The translations under genes were made by a program, and so were the position numbers. From NCBI GenBank assembly GCA_028829895.1, contig CM054181.1, forward strand, positions 69,609,259 through 69,673,258: a stretch of 64,000 nucleotides of DNA, written 5' to 3'. The notes under the pieces were generated by a model. The model saw nothing but the letters and a program-made list of their open reading frames with translations, ran no database searches and was not told where the DNA came from. Below, piece by piece: positions 24,055-34,771 of the stretch. This stretch comes from Sinotaia quadrata. Taxonomy: Eukaryota > Mollusca > Gastropoda > Architaenioglossa > Viviparidae. Position 1 is the first letter of the stretch; each line of letters begins with the position of its first letter.

Positions 24055-24640
24055 CACCACTATGCTCACAGAAGTGAGTTTAAGAACAACTGCATTAGTA
24101 CGATAATAGTTTACCAGATTTTGGCTCACAGAAGTCAGGTTAAGAAAAACGGTATTGACACGATAATAATGTACCACGATTTCGGCTCACAGAAGTGAGT
24201 TTAAGAACAAATGTATTGATACAATAAAAAGTACCACGATTTTATCGCACAGAAGTTAGTTTAAGAACAAGCCAATAATAATAATATACCATCATTTATG
24301 CTCACAGAAGTGAGTTTAAGAATAACTGTATTGGCACAATATTAATGTACCATGTTTTTATCCCACAGAAATTTGTTTAAGAACAAGCCAATAATAATGT
24401 ACCATGATTTTATCCCAGAGAAATTAGTTTAAGAACAAACCAATAATAATGTACCATGATTTTATCCCACAGAAGTTAGTTTAAGAACAAGCCAATAATA
24501 ATGTACCATGATTTTGTCCCACTGAAGTGAGTTTAAGAACAACTGTATTGGCACAATATTAATGTACCATGATTTTATCCCACAGAAGTGAGTTTATGAA
24601 CAACTGTATTGGCACAATAACAATGTACCATAATTTGTTT
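24055..24640. repeat. ~53-60-bp minisatellite, about 10 copies
   Basis: Units start CTCACAGAAGTGAGTTTAAG and end AATGTACCATGATTTT. Two length classes (about 60 and 53 bp) are interspersed, with CTCAC- and CCCAC-type starts forming sub-families. Confidence 0.95.
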
Positions 24641-25150
24641 GCAGGGTCTGAATATCCTATAGGTAGAGGACAGTAAAATAAAGGGCCTAAGGAAAAATAT
24701 CTAGAAAATAATCATGACTTTTATGGAATAAAAATAAATATTATAAAATGTGACATTTTTTTTTTTTTAACCGAATTGAGACAAAATGTGTTAAATATAA
24801 AGGAACGGCTCACAGTCAAAGCATTCTTGGAAATGAATTTGTCCGCAGAAATGGATGTAGTGCATTTTAATTTTGTTGGGGGTGGATGGGTGTTGCTTAA
24901 GTAATTCCATAAAGTAGTGCCTTGGGCCTACTGGAATCTCAATGGGCCACTGGTCACAATGACAATTATAGTGCCCCGACTAAATATTGATTTAACTCTT
25001 TGCGGATTCTTAGCGTGCATGCAGGCGATAATGAACCTTTGAAAGTATCTACTCTCTCGGCAATCGTATTTTAGGTAAACTGGTCTAAAGCTGATGAGTG
25101 CCTAATGAACGATGGCAAACACATACATGATTTAATTGAAAGAACTCCGT
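24641..25150. other. Unique DNA, nothing recognised
   Basis: No feature can be supported. Confidence 0.4.
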
Positions 25151-25159
25151 TGGATGTCT

Positions 25160-25515
25160 GACTGAATGACTACTGTAGATAAGGTGTGACCACGCCTTTA
25201 GATGACTGAATGACGACAGTAGGTAAGTTGTGACCATGACTTTCGATATGTGTATGACTACAGTAGGTAAAGTGTGATCAAGTCTTTAGATGACTCTCTG
25301 AATGACTACAGTAGGTAAAGCGTGACCAAGTCTTTAGATGATTCTCTGAATGACTACAGTAGGTAAAGTGTGACCAAGTCTTTAGATGACTCTCTGAATG
25401 ACTACAGTAAGTAAAGTGTGACCAAGCCTGCATATGTCTGTCTGAATGACTGCAGTAAGTAAGATGTGACCACGCCTTTAGATGTCTGACTACAATAGGT
25501 AGGGTGTGAACAAGC
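25160..25515. repeat. ~48-bp minisatellite, about 7 copies
   Basis: The core GACTACAGTAGGTAAAGTGT is followed by GACCAAGTCTTTAGATGA. The middle copies are nearly identical and the outer ones lose segments. Confidence 0.95.
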
Positions 25516-26190
25516 CTACAGAACTATATGATCATGTGCACATGCAATCGCAGTGGCTCAGAGTGGCTCCAAGAGTAACAGAAACTTGATGGTTTGGTGG
25601 TGGTGACGATCTTGTTACAAATGCATAGATAAGAAGACAGGGAGAAAAAAGAACTGTCAGAATGTGTAATAAATAAAAGAGTCGGGTAGTTTTGATCACG
25701 TGATGTGTTGAACAACCACGATCAACAAAAGAAAACCAGTTCATGTATAAGTTACCTTGGTTGAAGTAACAGTCAGTGTGGGTATAGTTTGTAATTTTCA
25801 AAATAACCAGTAGCTGGTCATAGAAGACATGTCGGCCTTGAAACTTAGTAATTAAACCTGCACAAACAGCATGCAGGCAGTTTCAAAAGTGGGATCCACA
25901 TTGATACTAGGCTGACACTGAAGTCAAAACGTAAATTTAGTTTTGTTCTTCTATGGTAAATTTAGTGAGTACATGAAGTGTGATGACAGATTCTTAATGC
26001 AGCCAGCTTTAATTTATTTTAAATTTATTTATAGAGGAAGTGGTCGTCAGAATATGACATTACCATTGAACTAAAATGATTGGTGTTACAAATTTAATAG
26101 ACTGGCTGGATTGGACTGATCAAGTGCACATTGAGACAGACATATGATATCAAAATTGATTAACGTTCATGGAAGAGAGGCTGTGGATTG
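25516..26190. other. Unique DNA with one palindromic E-box
   Basis: TCACGTGA lies at 25696-25703. No gene is recognised. Confidence 0.4.
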
Positions 26191-26194
26191 AATA

Positions 26195-26690
26195 AAGCAC
26201 TTGATGGTGTGAATGCAATTGGTATTGGACTGGACAAGGAGAGTGCACATTCTAAGACAGATGCCGTTATGAATGCAATTGGTATTGGACTGGACAAGGA
26301 GACTGCACATTCTAAGACAGATGAACTGGTTGGATTGGATGGAGCAGAGACTGCAGATGAGTCAGACAATTGATGGTGTGAATATTATATATTGAATTGG
26401 ATTTTAGAGAGAAAATATGGATTGAGTACGATTGAGTAAAATACTAGATATTAGGAATAATTGGTTGGATTGGATTGGGCAGAGACTGATTTAAATAAGA
26501 CAACTAATGGCAAGAATATGATTGGTTAGATTAGATTGGACAGAGACTGTGATTTGAGTAACGGATGGCAAGAATATGATTGGTTGAACTGGATTGGGCA
26601 GTCTGTGGATTGAGTAAGACAACTGATGGCAAGAATATAATTGATTAGATTAGACTGGACAAAGATTCTGCAAACTGAGTAAGACAGGTG
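26195..26690. repeat. ~60-bp degenerate minisatellite
   Basis: Two near-exact units (26203 and 26263) with GAATGCAATTGGTATTGGAC are followed by more distant units with GATGGCAAGAATATGATTGG about 60 bp apart to 26690. Confidence 0.88.
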
Positions 26691-26789
26691 AAGGTTTTAA
26701 TATTAATTTTATAGTCTAATAAAAAGTGTGAAATCAGAAGAAACGCTGATTATATTCTCAAGTTATTTAAATTAAAATGCAGTCACAAA

Positions 26790-27230
26790 CCACATAAATT
26801 CACACATATAATACATAAATATATGTTTATACACATATTTCAAATATAAATATGTATTTATACAGATCTATTTGTCACACATAAATAAATGTGTGTATAT
26901 TTATATTATATTTTGTCATATGAATATGTATTTATACGTACCATATTTATAACTCATAAGCTTTTATACAGACCACATGTTTCACACACATAAATAAGCA
27001 TTTAGACATATCACCTTTATCACGAAGAAATATATATTGTAATATTCAACATAAAATGTATGCATTGATACATACCTGTTAGATTTATATGTACTATTTG
27101 TCACACTTAAATGCATTTAGACAAACCATATTTGTTACGTTTACATACATATATATACACACGCGTTTGTATATTTCATATAATTGGTATACATTATACC
27201 ATTTATAATACATATGTATGTCACACACTA
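26790..27230. repeat. Diffuse AT-rich repeat
   Basis: TATTTATACA and TGTCACACATAAATA-like segments recur at roughly 50-70 bp. Divergence is too high to define one unit. Confidence 0.55.
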
Positions 27231-27234
27231 GCTA

Positions 27235-27640
27235 AACTGATATACAGGAAAACACCATACACAGGGGAACATTAGCAAAACTGGTACACAGGGAAATAAA
27301 AATATTTAGATATACACAAGGAAAAAGTTAGAATGATACACAAAGAAACTCTGCTAGCTATATACAAGGAAACAGCTAGAATGATACTAATGGAAACACT
27401 AATAGCTAGATGCACACACGGAAAAACAACTAGATTGATACACAGAAAAACAGTTTGAATGATACACAAGGAACACTAAAAAGTAGATATAAGCAGGGAA
27501 ACAGCTAGATTGATACAAATGGAAATGTTAAAACTAGATATACGCAGGGAAACAGCTGGGCTGATACACAAGGAAACGCTTAAAGCTAAATATACACAGG
27601 GAAACGGCTGAGCTCATACACAAGGAACCATCTTTTACTT
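27235..27640. repeat. ~58-bp minisatellite, about 7 copies
   Basis: GATATACACAGGGAAAC and AGCTAGATTGATACACAAGG segments alternate. The copies are moderately diverged. Confidence 0.88.
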
Positions 27641-29040
27641 GAAAACTTTGGATACACTGAGGGCGACTTCAGTGATTACGTGTTCGCTTGATTAGCTTGC
27701 CTACCTGTCTGTATCAAGCTGAAGAAATGATTGTTGGCGTTCAATGAATGAATTAATGATTGATTCCTATGATTGACTGGTTATTTCTGATTCAGAAGCA
27801 AAATGAGATACGGACTTACTAATACGCCTCTTAATCATTCACAGCAAAATAAAATTAAACATTGTTTTGCCACTCAATGAAAACAGGCCCATTGCAATTT
27901 TTTCTTGACTCTTTTGTCTCTAATGACACACACACAAATGCATATACACGTGTGTACCAACATGCGGACGCATTGAAAATTTTAGCAAACTAAGGGAGGA
28001 GTGACACACAGGCGCACGCACACACTGTACGTGTATATGAGTGTAAGATAAATCGTAATTTCCTATTTATCCCGGTCAGCGGTTAGAGTTAACTATCAAA
28101 GAGTGCGCCTAGATTATCTGCAGTCTCGGTTAGAAATTGTGGGCTAATCAACACTCCAAACGTTCAACTCTTTTCTCTGCGCTGGATCATGTTTACAACA
28201 CAATTGTATGGCAGTTAAGCACCGCTTCCTCGTGCTGATGCACTGTCCCACAATACCCGCATCTGCGAGGGGCGATGATTGCATCAAATTGGTTAAAAGC
28301 AGCCATTAGTAGCTGTTAAAATAAAAATACTGATAGCGCTTAGCTAAACGGGAGTTACATCTTGCAAAAGTAACAAGGGATCAATAGAAAAGCTCGACTC
28401 AAGTTAACGAAGTGATAGCGGCCTTGAGAACGAGATTATAGCGACCATCGCCAGAGGTCTCTGTTCCTGACAGGTTTAATTTTGCATCAACATGATCTGT
28501 TTGTCTAACTCTAGATAGCAAAAAAAGAAAAAGAAAAAAGCGATATGCTTGTAAGATGGTCGTGTAGGCTGTATGCACCAGTGGTCGTGTGTGTACGGGA
28601 TGCAGATATTGAGTCAAAGGAGCAGTTAATTTGGACAATTGGGTCATGAAATTGGTACAAACCGTTGATCTTATATAATACTTTTTAAATGTATTCAAAA
28701 ATATGTTAATTTTAAACAAAACCAAAAATAACATTCTCGTTATGCAATATTCTCGTGAGATCAGATTAGACTACAGACAAAAAAAAAACTATTACTAACT
28801 AGCCATATGGATATGCTGAAATGAGAATTGCAAGGGCATGCACTCTGCGGGTCATGTACTGCTCGCGAACTCTCTAGAAGTCTAGATGTTATGGGACTGA
28901 TTAAGAACTAAAAAGAGCGCTAAATGCTTGCAATAGATAGTCACAAGAGCTCGTGAACTGCTTAAAGTAAGTTTAAACAATGAAAGCGCTTCGCCACGCG
29001 TACATAATCTCTCCAAAGTAACAAACATTCAAGGATGGAA
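27641..29040. other. Unique DNA, nothing firmly recognised
   Basis: A 111-codon minus-strand frame (28399-28734) has a non-repetitive C-terminal half but no known domain. Short CA-rich bits lie near 27920 and 28010. Confidence 0.4.
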
Positions 29041-29047
29041 AGATGAG

Positions 29048-29070
29048 GTCACGTGACAAGCATAAAAAGG
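29048..29070 (+). promoter_or_regulatory. Palindromic E-box next to a TATA-like box
   Basis: GTCACGTGAC (29048-29057) is a perfect palindrome of the type bound by bHLH-zip factors such as USF or TFEB. CATAAAAAGG (29061-29070) follows at once as a TATA-like box, then a G-rich run. No coding sequence is recognised downstream. Confidence 0.3.
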
Positions 29071-29399
29071 GGAGGGGGGGCAGGGGAGGATAATTTGGTC
29101 GGACATGCAAGCAGAGCGACTGTCTCTAAAGTGGATCATTTTCAATAACTAAGAAAACTTTATTAATTTAAATTTAAAATGCATATAATTTTCTATAGAA
29201 AGAAAAGAAAATTCTTTTGATTGTAATGATAATTATGAAATAAGATATGACATAACAGTTAAGAATAATTTTTAAAAAATCATGAATGTTTCGCTATCTT
29301 TGCACATTTGAAAATATTGAATATATTATTAATAATTTACATGTCTGGTGACAAATTAGAATATGTAATTTGTAATAGAGTTTAAAGCATTTCCTAGCA
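29071..29399. other. AT-rich DNA, nothing recognised
   Basis: A G-rich run (29070-29088) is followed by AT-rich sequence. Confidence 0.4.
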
Positions 29400-29640
29400 A
29401 AGGTAAGTTTAAGAAGTAACCGGAAATTTACTCTCAGCTAGATGTATGGGTAAGATTCAGCAGTAACAGGAACTTAACTCTCAATTAGATGTATGGGTAA
29501 ATTTCAGAAGTAACCGGAACTTTACTCTCACCTAGATGTATGAGTAAGATTTAGCAGTAACCGGAAATTAACTCTCGGGTACATGTTTGGGTAAGATCCA
29601 GCAGTAACCGGAGTTTAACTCTCAGTATGAGTAAGATTCA
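29400..29640. repeat. ~47-bp minisatellite, 5 copies
   Basis: GCAGTAACCGGAAATTAACT and ATGTATGGGTAAGATTC recur, with the last copy shortened. Confidence 0.93.
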
Positions 29641-30150
29641 GATGTTGACAGTGACGTCAGAAGATCTTCAGGAGAATAGCTAAGATTATCTGGAATGTTT
29701 AGGATTGGAAAAATAATTTAATATTGCTATTATGTTTAATTATGATCCCTCATAACCACTTTTGAAGTCTGATGGATTGTCCGCAAAGGCAATAAACTAT
29801 ATCACTATTTTAAGAAGACAACAACCTTTTAAATTTATTTTTTTTAATCACTCATATAAAGTGATATTTTCTTATTGAAAATAGATTTTTAAAGTTAGTG
29901 TGCACAAATAATAAAATATCTCACGGTAGTTTTTGAACAAATCATGTATTGAGGATAATGCTTTAACTAGTCACAGAAAATAGAGTAACAGACAGCCAAT
30001 ACAGTAACGAGTAAAATTAACCACTATGGTTTATTAACGATTCAGCCATCATAAGCTATCCGGTTACAGTAAATAGTGAAAAGAAATGGAAAAAATGATG
30101 CACAGATAATGATTGTTGGGGTATGTAATAGAATTGGATTAAGATTACAA
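29641..30150. other. AT-rich DNA with one CRE palindrome
   Basis: TGACGTCA lies at 29652-29659. Nothing else is recognised. Confidence 0.4.
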
Positions 30151-30154
30151 TTTT

Positions 30155-30370
30155 GATTTCAACATATTGCATATCAAGTAGATCACTGAAAATCCACATA
30201 TTGCAAAATCGTGATATAATTTTGCAAATCCACTTGCTGCAAATCCACTACATTATATGGAAATCCACTGCTCCCATTGCAAGTGCATCATTACAAGTCC
30301 ACATAACACTTTCTCAGGATACTTGCTCAATACTAAATATAATATTTGGAAGTCCACATATCTAACGAGT
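30155..30370. repeat. Diffuse AAATCCAC repeat
   Basis: TGCAAATCCAC or AAGTCCACAT recurs about seven times at 20-50 bp spacing. Confidence 0.6.
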
Positions 30371-30559
30371 TGAACCCAAAAGAAAATATTCTCTTAATCC
30401 ATATAATTTCTCCTAATATTCGTGGTAGCATTTGTAAGCTAAATGCAGTCAACATAAAAAAGAAATTTTCTTCAGATCTCGGTAAGTTTCTAGTTTGGGT
30501 ACTGCCCACCTGAAGGCGTATTGGGAGAAGAGTTATAAAAAATAATATTAATTTCATTT
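30371..30559. other. AT-rich spacer
   Basis: Nothing is recognised between the AAATCCAC repeat and the 67-bp array. Confidence 0.4.
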
Positions 30560-30745
30560 CTAACTAGAATAATAGTGGTTAAAGCAAAATTAAGTCTAAT
30601 CCACTTGCAGTTTCGATTCTGTCCTAAATGGAATGATAGTAATTAAAGTAGAATGAGTTCTATTCAACCCCTAATTTAGATTATATCTTCAATACATTAA
30701 TAGTGGTTAAGGCAAAATGAGGACTATTCCCCACAGTTTAGATTC
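30560..30745. repeat. ~67-bp repeat, 3 copies
   Basis: Units carry AATAGTGGTTAAAGCAAAAT, then TCTATTCCACCC-like and TTTAGATT-like parts, at 30564, 30631 and 30695. A further copy lies 1.7 kb away (32345-32425). Confidence 0.82.
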
Positions 30746-30938
30746 TTCTTAATGTCACAGTCTGATAAAAATGTCATGACTCCTTGACCCACTTGTTTGT
30801 TTTTCAAACATCAAAATTTGAAATTCCTTTGTTTAGAGTTCTCCCATGATACTTCAGTATCGAGAAGCTTCTAACAAAGAGGTCAGAGAGATTATGTAAC
30901 TTTAGGCCATTGTCTAAATTCTCGAACCAACTACATAC

Positions 30939-30984
30939 CACGTGACCAGTCACGTGATGCGTTCTATACATTCTGATAAATAGG
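30939..30984 (+). promoter_or_regulatory. Inverted double E-box and TATA-like box
   Basis: CACGTGAC-CA-GTCACGTG (30939-30956) is a perfect inverted repeat with 8-bp arms, giving two CACGTG E-boxes 12 bp apart centre to centre. GATAAATAGG (30975-30984) lies 18 bp downstream as a TATA-like element. About 140 bp further, AAAGGTACCA could serve as a splice donor and TTCTTGTTTTCAG (near 31615-31627) as an acceptor, so a spliced transcript running right is possible. No reading frame is recognised in it. Confidence 0.35.
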
Positions 30985-31129
30985 GGAACGCGTTTCTGTA
31001 GAGTCACTCCGAGAAATCCAGAAGCATAGACGTAGTACTGATACTTCGTGCCATCGCTTAATTCGTTGAGTCACAGAGGAACAGCCAACGCAATTGCTGA
31101 GATAACATTTCGACTTCTCACTAAAGGTA

Positions 31130-31753
31130 CCACTTTTATTGATTGTATTTTGCATTCTTGAACTATGTATGTAATTTTTGTGCTATGCATTGCTACTGTA
31201 GCTTAAGCACGGTTCGTTGATAAATGACAAAAACCTATAAGTTATTGTATATAAATCATTGTAACTCTTCTCCCATTGTAACTTTAATTTATATAACTTT
31301 AAATTCACTAGAGCCAGGAGTGCCTGAGCCCGACATGAATTTTCTATTGTAATTCAAATTATTGCGTGTGAATTTTAATGTAAATTGTAAAGCATTTTGC
31401 TTAGTTTGAATTGTCCCTTTTGTATGAACTCTAAATTTTAACGTTGTAAATATTTGGTAATTCATACATCATGCTTGTTAAAACGCAACATGCGTGAGAT
31501 TAAATTTTTGATCTAAATTGTAAATGATGCTTTATGTCGAATTTCTAGCCCGAGCATTTAAAAACTAATCGTGCTTAGGTTGGCGAACTTAAACGCAAGA
31601 CGATTACGAAAACATTCTTGTTTTCAGGTCGGCTTTTATCCTTGTTCTACCAAAGCCCTGTTCAAGCTCTACGAGTGAGCTGAATCCACTATTGTCCTAT
31701 TACCATACTGAGACAGTGCCGACGCGCAGGTTTGCACGTCTGTCTATACTTAC
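31130..31753. other. AT-rich DNA, possible intron
   Basis: It holds TTCTTGTTTTCAG, a good plus-strand acceptor, near 31627. No coding sequence is recognised after it. Confidence 0.3.
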
Positions 31754-31812
31754 CATTCCATTCAGCGTGATACTGAAAGACAGTTCCATTGTTATGCTGT
31801 ATGCATCCTTTG
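31754..31812 (-). CDS. Candidate 59-nt internal exon, possibly Cys-rich extracellular domain
   Basis: On the minus strand the segment sits between CACTTGTCTTCCCTCAG, a strong pyrimidine-rich acceptor, and a G|GTAAGTATAG donor, close to consensus. Frame 2 reads KGCIQHNNGTVFQYHAEWN, resembling the start of extracellular Cys-rich modules such as von Willebrand factor type C, where Cys, Gly and Trp are spaced this way. Frame 3 is also open. With one leading and one trailing base the exon would join phase-1 introns. A GTTCGAATCC sequence (plus 31850-31859, reverse complement) sits just upstream and may belong to a SINE, which weakens the call. Confidence 0.3.
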
Positions 31813-32340
31813 CTGAGGGAAGACAAGTGAGGTAGACTGGTCTGGACTGGATTCGAACACGTGGCCACTTTCACAAGCTAAGTCATTGCTTGGTGTACCG
31901 AAATCAAATGAACACTGTTATCAAGGCAATTCTCTCGTTGACATTTAGCACGTTAAATAGCCGAGGCTTAGAATCAGACTTCGCGCTCGTATTAACTATT
32001 TGTTAAATTGTTAAACTTATTAAATCTTATTTTTAATTGTTAATCCTCTTCGTAGTATATTTTTATGCATGATAGACCTATAGATACTCTTGGTTTGGAT
32101 GGGGGCGAATGAGCTGAATGACATAACGAATGCATATTAATTTAGAGGAATTTAACGACTCCAAGCCAGCTTTGTACGCAAATTGTCAGTTTGTAAATCT
32201 GTTGTCCGCACTACAAGACACATTTTTAAGTTAGTCAAATGATGATTTGGGCAACCAGTCTGTTTAGGTTAAACGAGAGGGAATTAATTTAAATAGTAAA
32301 TTAAAGTTCCATAATTTCCTAAGCAGGGTCTCTAAATAAA
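31813..32340. other. Unique DNA, nothing recognised
   Basis: Apart from the tRNA-like B-box near 31850-31860 noted with the exon, nothing can be supported. Confidence 0.4.
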
Positions 32341-32344
32341 TACT

Positions 32345-32425
32345 GGAAACGTAACACTTAACTAGAATGACAGTGATTATGGCAGAAAGAGATCTATTCC
32401 ACCCCAAGTTTAGATTTTGATTGCA
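32345..32425. repeat. Dispersed copy of the 67-bp unit
   Basis: ACTAGAATGACAGTGATTAT, a GATCTATTCCACC-like part and GTTTAGATTTTGA match the order of parts in the array at 30560-30745. Confidence 0.65.
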
Positions 32426-32489
32426 CGATCTGAAAGTGGAAATGTCGGAATTCATGCTACTTACATCAAAACTAGCACAACTGGCTAAT

Positions 32490-32605
32490 TGTCACCTACT
32501 GACATCGAACTAAAATTACTGTCACACTACTCAGTACTGACGTAGAACTAGAACTGTCGTCCTGCTGCCACACCACTGACATCGAACAAAGAACTGCTGT
32601 CACGC
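32490..32605. repeat. ~45-bp degenerate repeat, 3 copies
   Basis: CTGACATCGAACTA, CTGACGTAGAACTAG and CTGACATCGAACAAAG recur, each followed by CTGTCA/CTGTCG-type sequence. Confidence 0.7.
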
Positions 32606-32759
32606 AAATTCTGAGTGGCCTGGCACTCATCACACGCGAACACAGATCACTTACCCTCGTACACATTCAAGCAAAAGCAAAATGTACACACATACACACG
32701 CACACACCGCTTGGTGTATAATAATGCACAGGCGAAACAAAACACAAAACTGACACAAC

Positions 32760-33140
32760 AAAAACTTCATCACGTGAAGGTGCGCAAGCCGGCGACTGCC
32801 AGCTCCTAAGACCCGAAAACGTTCCTGTGGCGGCGCTCTGGCATTCCAGACCGCCCTGACGTTCGAAGACAGAGAGTCAGGAAGCGAGCAGTGATGTGGA
32901 AACGGCACTAATTGGCAATTCACTTGTGCTGGCGAGGACTGTATTAACGGCCAGTAATTACACTCCCGGCTGTAATGGACACTACTGCTTCATAGAGGAC
33001 GACCAAAGCACTAATGTTAGGTTATTATTCAGATTATTATTACTAGCGGAGGGTGGGGGTGAGGGTGTGCGTTTGATTGGTTGATGAAAGAGTTGGAAGG
33101 GTGTGTTCAAGGCGGCAGGGATGCGGCGAAGGAGGTGGGG
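32760..33140. other. CpG-richer block
   Basis: CpG is frequent from TCACGTGA (32770-32777) through about 32890 (for example GTGGCGGCGCTCTGG). It continues as a G-rich stretch with GGTGGG motifs to 33140. A minus-strand frame (32651-32923) begins here but ends in low-complexity sequence. It may be a promoter or 5' exon, with no further support. Confidence 0.25.
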
Positions 33141-33187
33141 TGGTGGTGGTAATATAAAAACAATCAAGGCAAAAATTTTGTCAGTAG

Positions 33188-33300
33188 TGTGTGTGTGTGT
33201 GTGTGTGAGCGCGTTGGCTTGCGTGTATTTGCGCGTGTGCCTATGAGTGTACGATTGTGTGCGTGTGTGTCTGTGTCTGTGAGTGTTAGGTTAGAAATGG
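33188..33300. repeat. GT microsatellite
   Basis: A short pure GT run (33188-33207) is followed by interrupted GTGTGC/GTGTCT. Confidence 0.92.
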
Positions 33301-33479
33301 AAAGACTCATTTGGACCTTTGGAAGGACAAGGAAAGTAAGTTACAGTCGAGAGGTGGTAATTTATTAGAATGCCAAAGGATAGACTTGTATAATTGTGAG
33401 TACTTGGACATTTTGTGGAAGAACAAGATCAGTAACGGACGAGATTTGTTGAATTGCTGGCATGGCGACGGGGAGACGT

Positions 33480-33905
33480 GTATTTATGTTGTATCTCTGC
33501 GTAGTATGTGCGTACATATATGTATTTATTTCTGTATATATGTTTCTTTGTATATGTATGCATTGCTTGACAATGTGTGTGAATGTATACATGTACTATA
33601 TATGTGTATATATGTTTAATACAGACTCATACAAGTGTATATATATCTTTGTATATGTGTGTTCATTATGTGCGTATATGCGTGGATACATGCATGTATG
33701 TGTCTATGTATAGTTGTGAATATGCATTATATGTGCGATTTATTTTCGTGTTTGCATGTTTATATGTGCATCTGAACGTATTTGTATATGTGTGTGTATG
33801 TGTGTATGTATGCGTGTAACAGTGTATGTGTATATGTATGTGTGTAAGCGAGTATGTGTTTATATGTGTATGTTTGTATATATGTATATATGTATGTGTG
33901 TGATT
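33480..33905. repeat. Cryptic TATG/TGTA tract
   Basis: Some 420 bp of purine-pyrimidine alternating TATATG, TGTGTA and GTATG with no fixed unit. Its Tyr/Val/Cys-rich open frames are artefacts. Confidence 0.88.
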
Positions 33906-34016
33906 AGTGGGAAATATAGAAAAATGGAATTCATCGAAACACTGAGTGTGTAGTGCATGTCGACAGTAGACTTCCTTGAATGCAGAAGGTAAAACAATAA
34001 AAATTTATAACTAGCG

Positions 34017-34018
<2 letters not shown>

Positions 34019-34074
<56 letters not shown>

Positions 34075-34085
34075 TTTGTGTGTGT

Positions 34086-34125
<40 letters not shown>
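34019..34125. repeat. GT then GA microsatellites
   Basis: About 26 GT units (34019-34071), a short break, then about 17 GA units (34090-34124). Confidence 0.97.
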
Positions 34126-34127
<2 letters not shown>

Positions 34128-34620
34128 ATGGTTTGCATTTATGTAAAGATCAAGATAACGAACGAGAAGTATACACTTTCTGTAATTTGCCAAAACACAA
34201 CGAACCCCTTAGTGGACGCTCTGTGTGGTTAAATAACGTCAGTTGGTTAAGGGACTGCACTTTGTCTTGATGTAAATATAAGTCGAATGACCTAAAATGT
34301 TTGTTTATAAGTCAAGAGTTCTTGCAGCAAAGGATTTGGCTGACATATTCGACAATTTGTATTCGCGTTGTACCGAACCAGTTTCCAGGAAGTCACTTTT
34401 GACGATATTGAAAATGTTCGCTTTGTGCACGTGTGTGTACTAATTTAAAATAATGGAGGGTTATTTCTAAGGTGCTCAGAAGTTTACTCCTTTACATTTT
34501 TAACTTAGCTGACTTATACAGCACCCGAATGTCAACAATTACTATAAAAACAGAAAGAAAGATTGAAAAGTAAAAAGCAACAAAGAAACAAAAAAAAGAA
34601 AAAAGAAAGAAAAAGAAAAA
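34126..34620. other. Unique DNA ending in an A/G-rich patch
   Basis: No feature is recognised before the AAAG-rich sequence at 34555-34620. Confidence 0.4.
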
Positions 34621-34624
34621 AATC

Positions 34625-34735
34625 CTAAACTTATGTCGTCATAGAAGAAAGAAAAAAAAACATAGAAGCAAATGACGTCATAGAAGAAAGAAAAAAAAAG
34701 GAAAATAACTACACAGACACAAATGACGTCATAGT
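34625..34735 (+). promoter_or_regulatory. Duplicated ~51-bp module with CRE palindromes
   Basis: GTCATAGAAGAAAGAAAAAA recurs and is followed by AAATGACGTCATAG. Perfect TGACGTCA sites lie at 34673-34680 and 34724-34731, with a mutated TGTCGTCA at the left. CREB/ATF-type factors bind this palindrome. The duplication carries the site with it. Confidence 0.4.
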
Positions 34736-34745
34736 GATTTGTTTC

Positions 34746-34771
34746 GGGCGAAAGAGAATTTGTTTTCGCCC
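34746..34771. other. GGGCGAAA/TTTCGCCC hairpin
   Basis: An 8-bp inverted repeat with a 10-nt spacer lies just after the CRE module, at the start of a short CpG-rich stretch (to about 34820). Confidence 0.55.

Noticed and set aside
30985..31640. LTR of a retrovirus-like element
   Set aside because: TATA-like box and splice-like words are present, but there is no matching second copy, no primer-binding site and no pol fragment.
33311..33819. Tyr/Val/Cys-rich membrane-protein-like frames
   Set aside because: They translate the cryptic TATG/TGTA tract.
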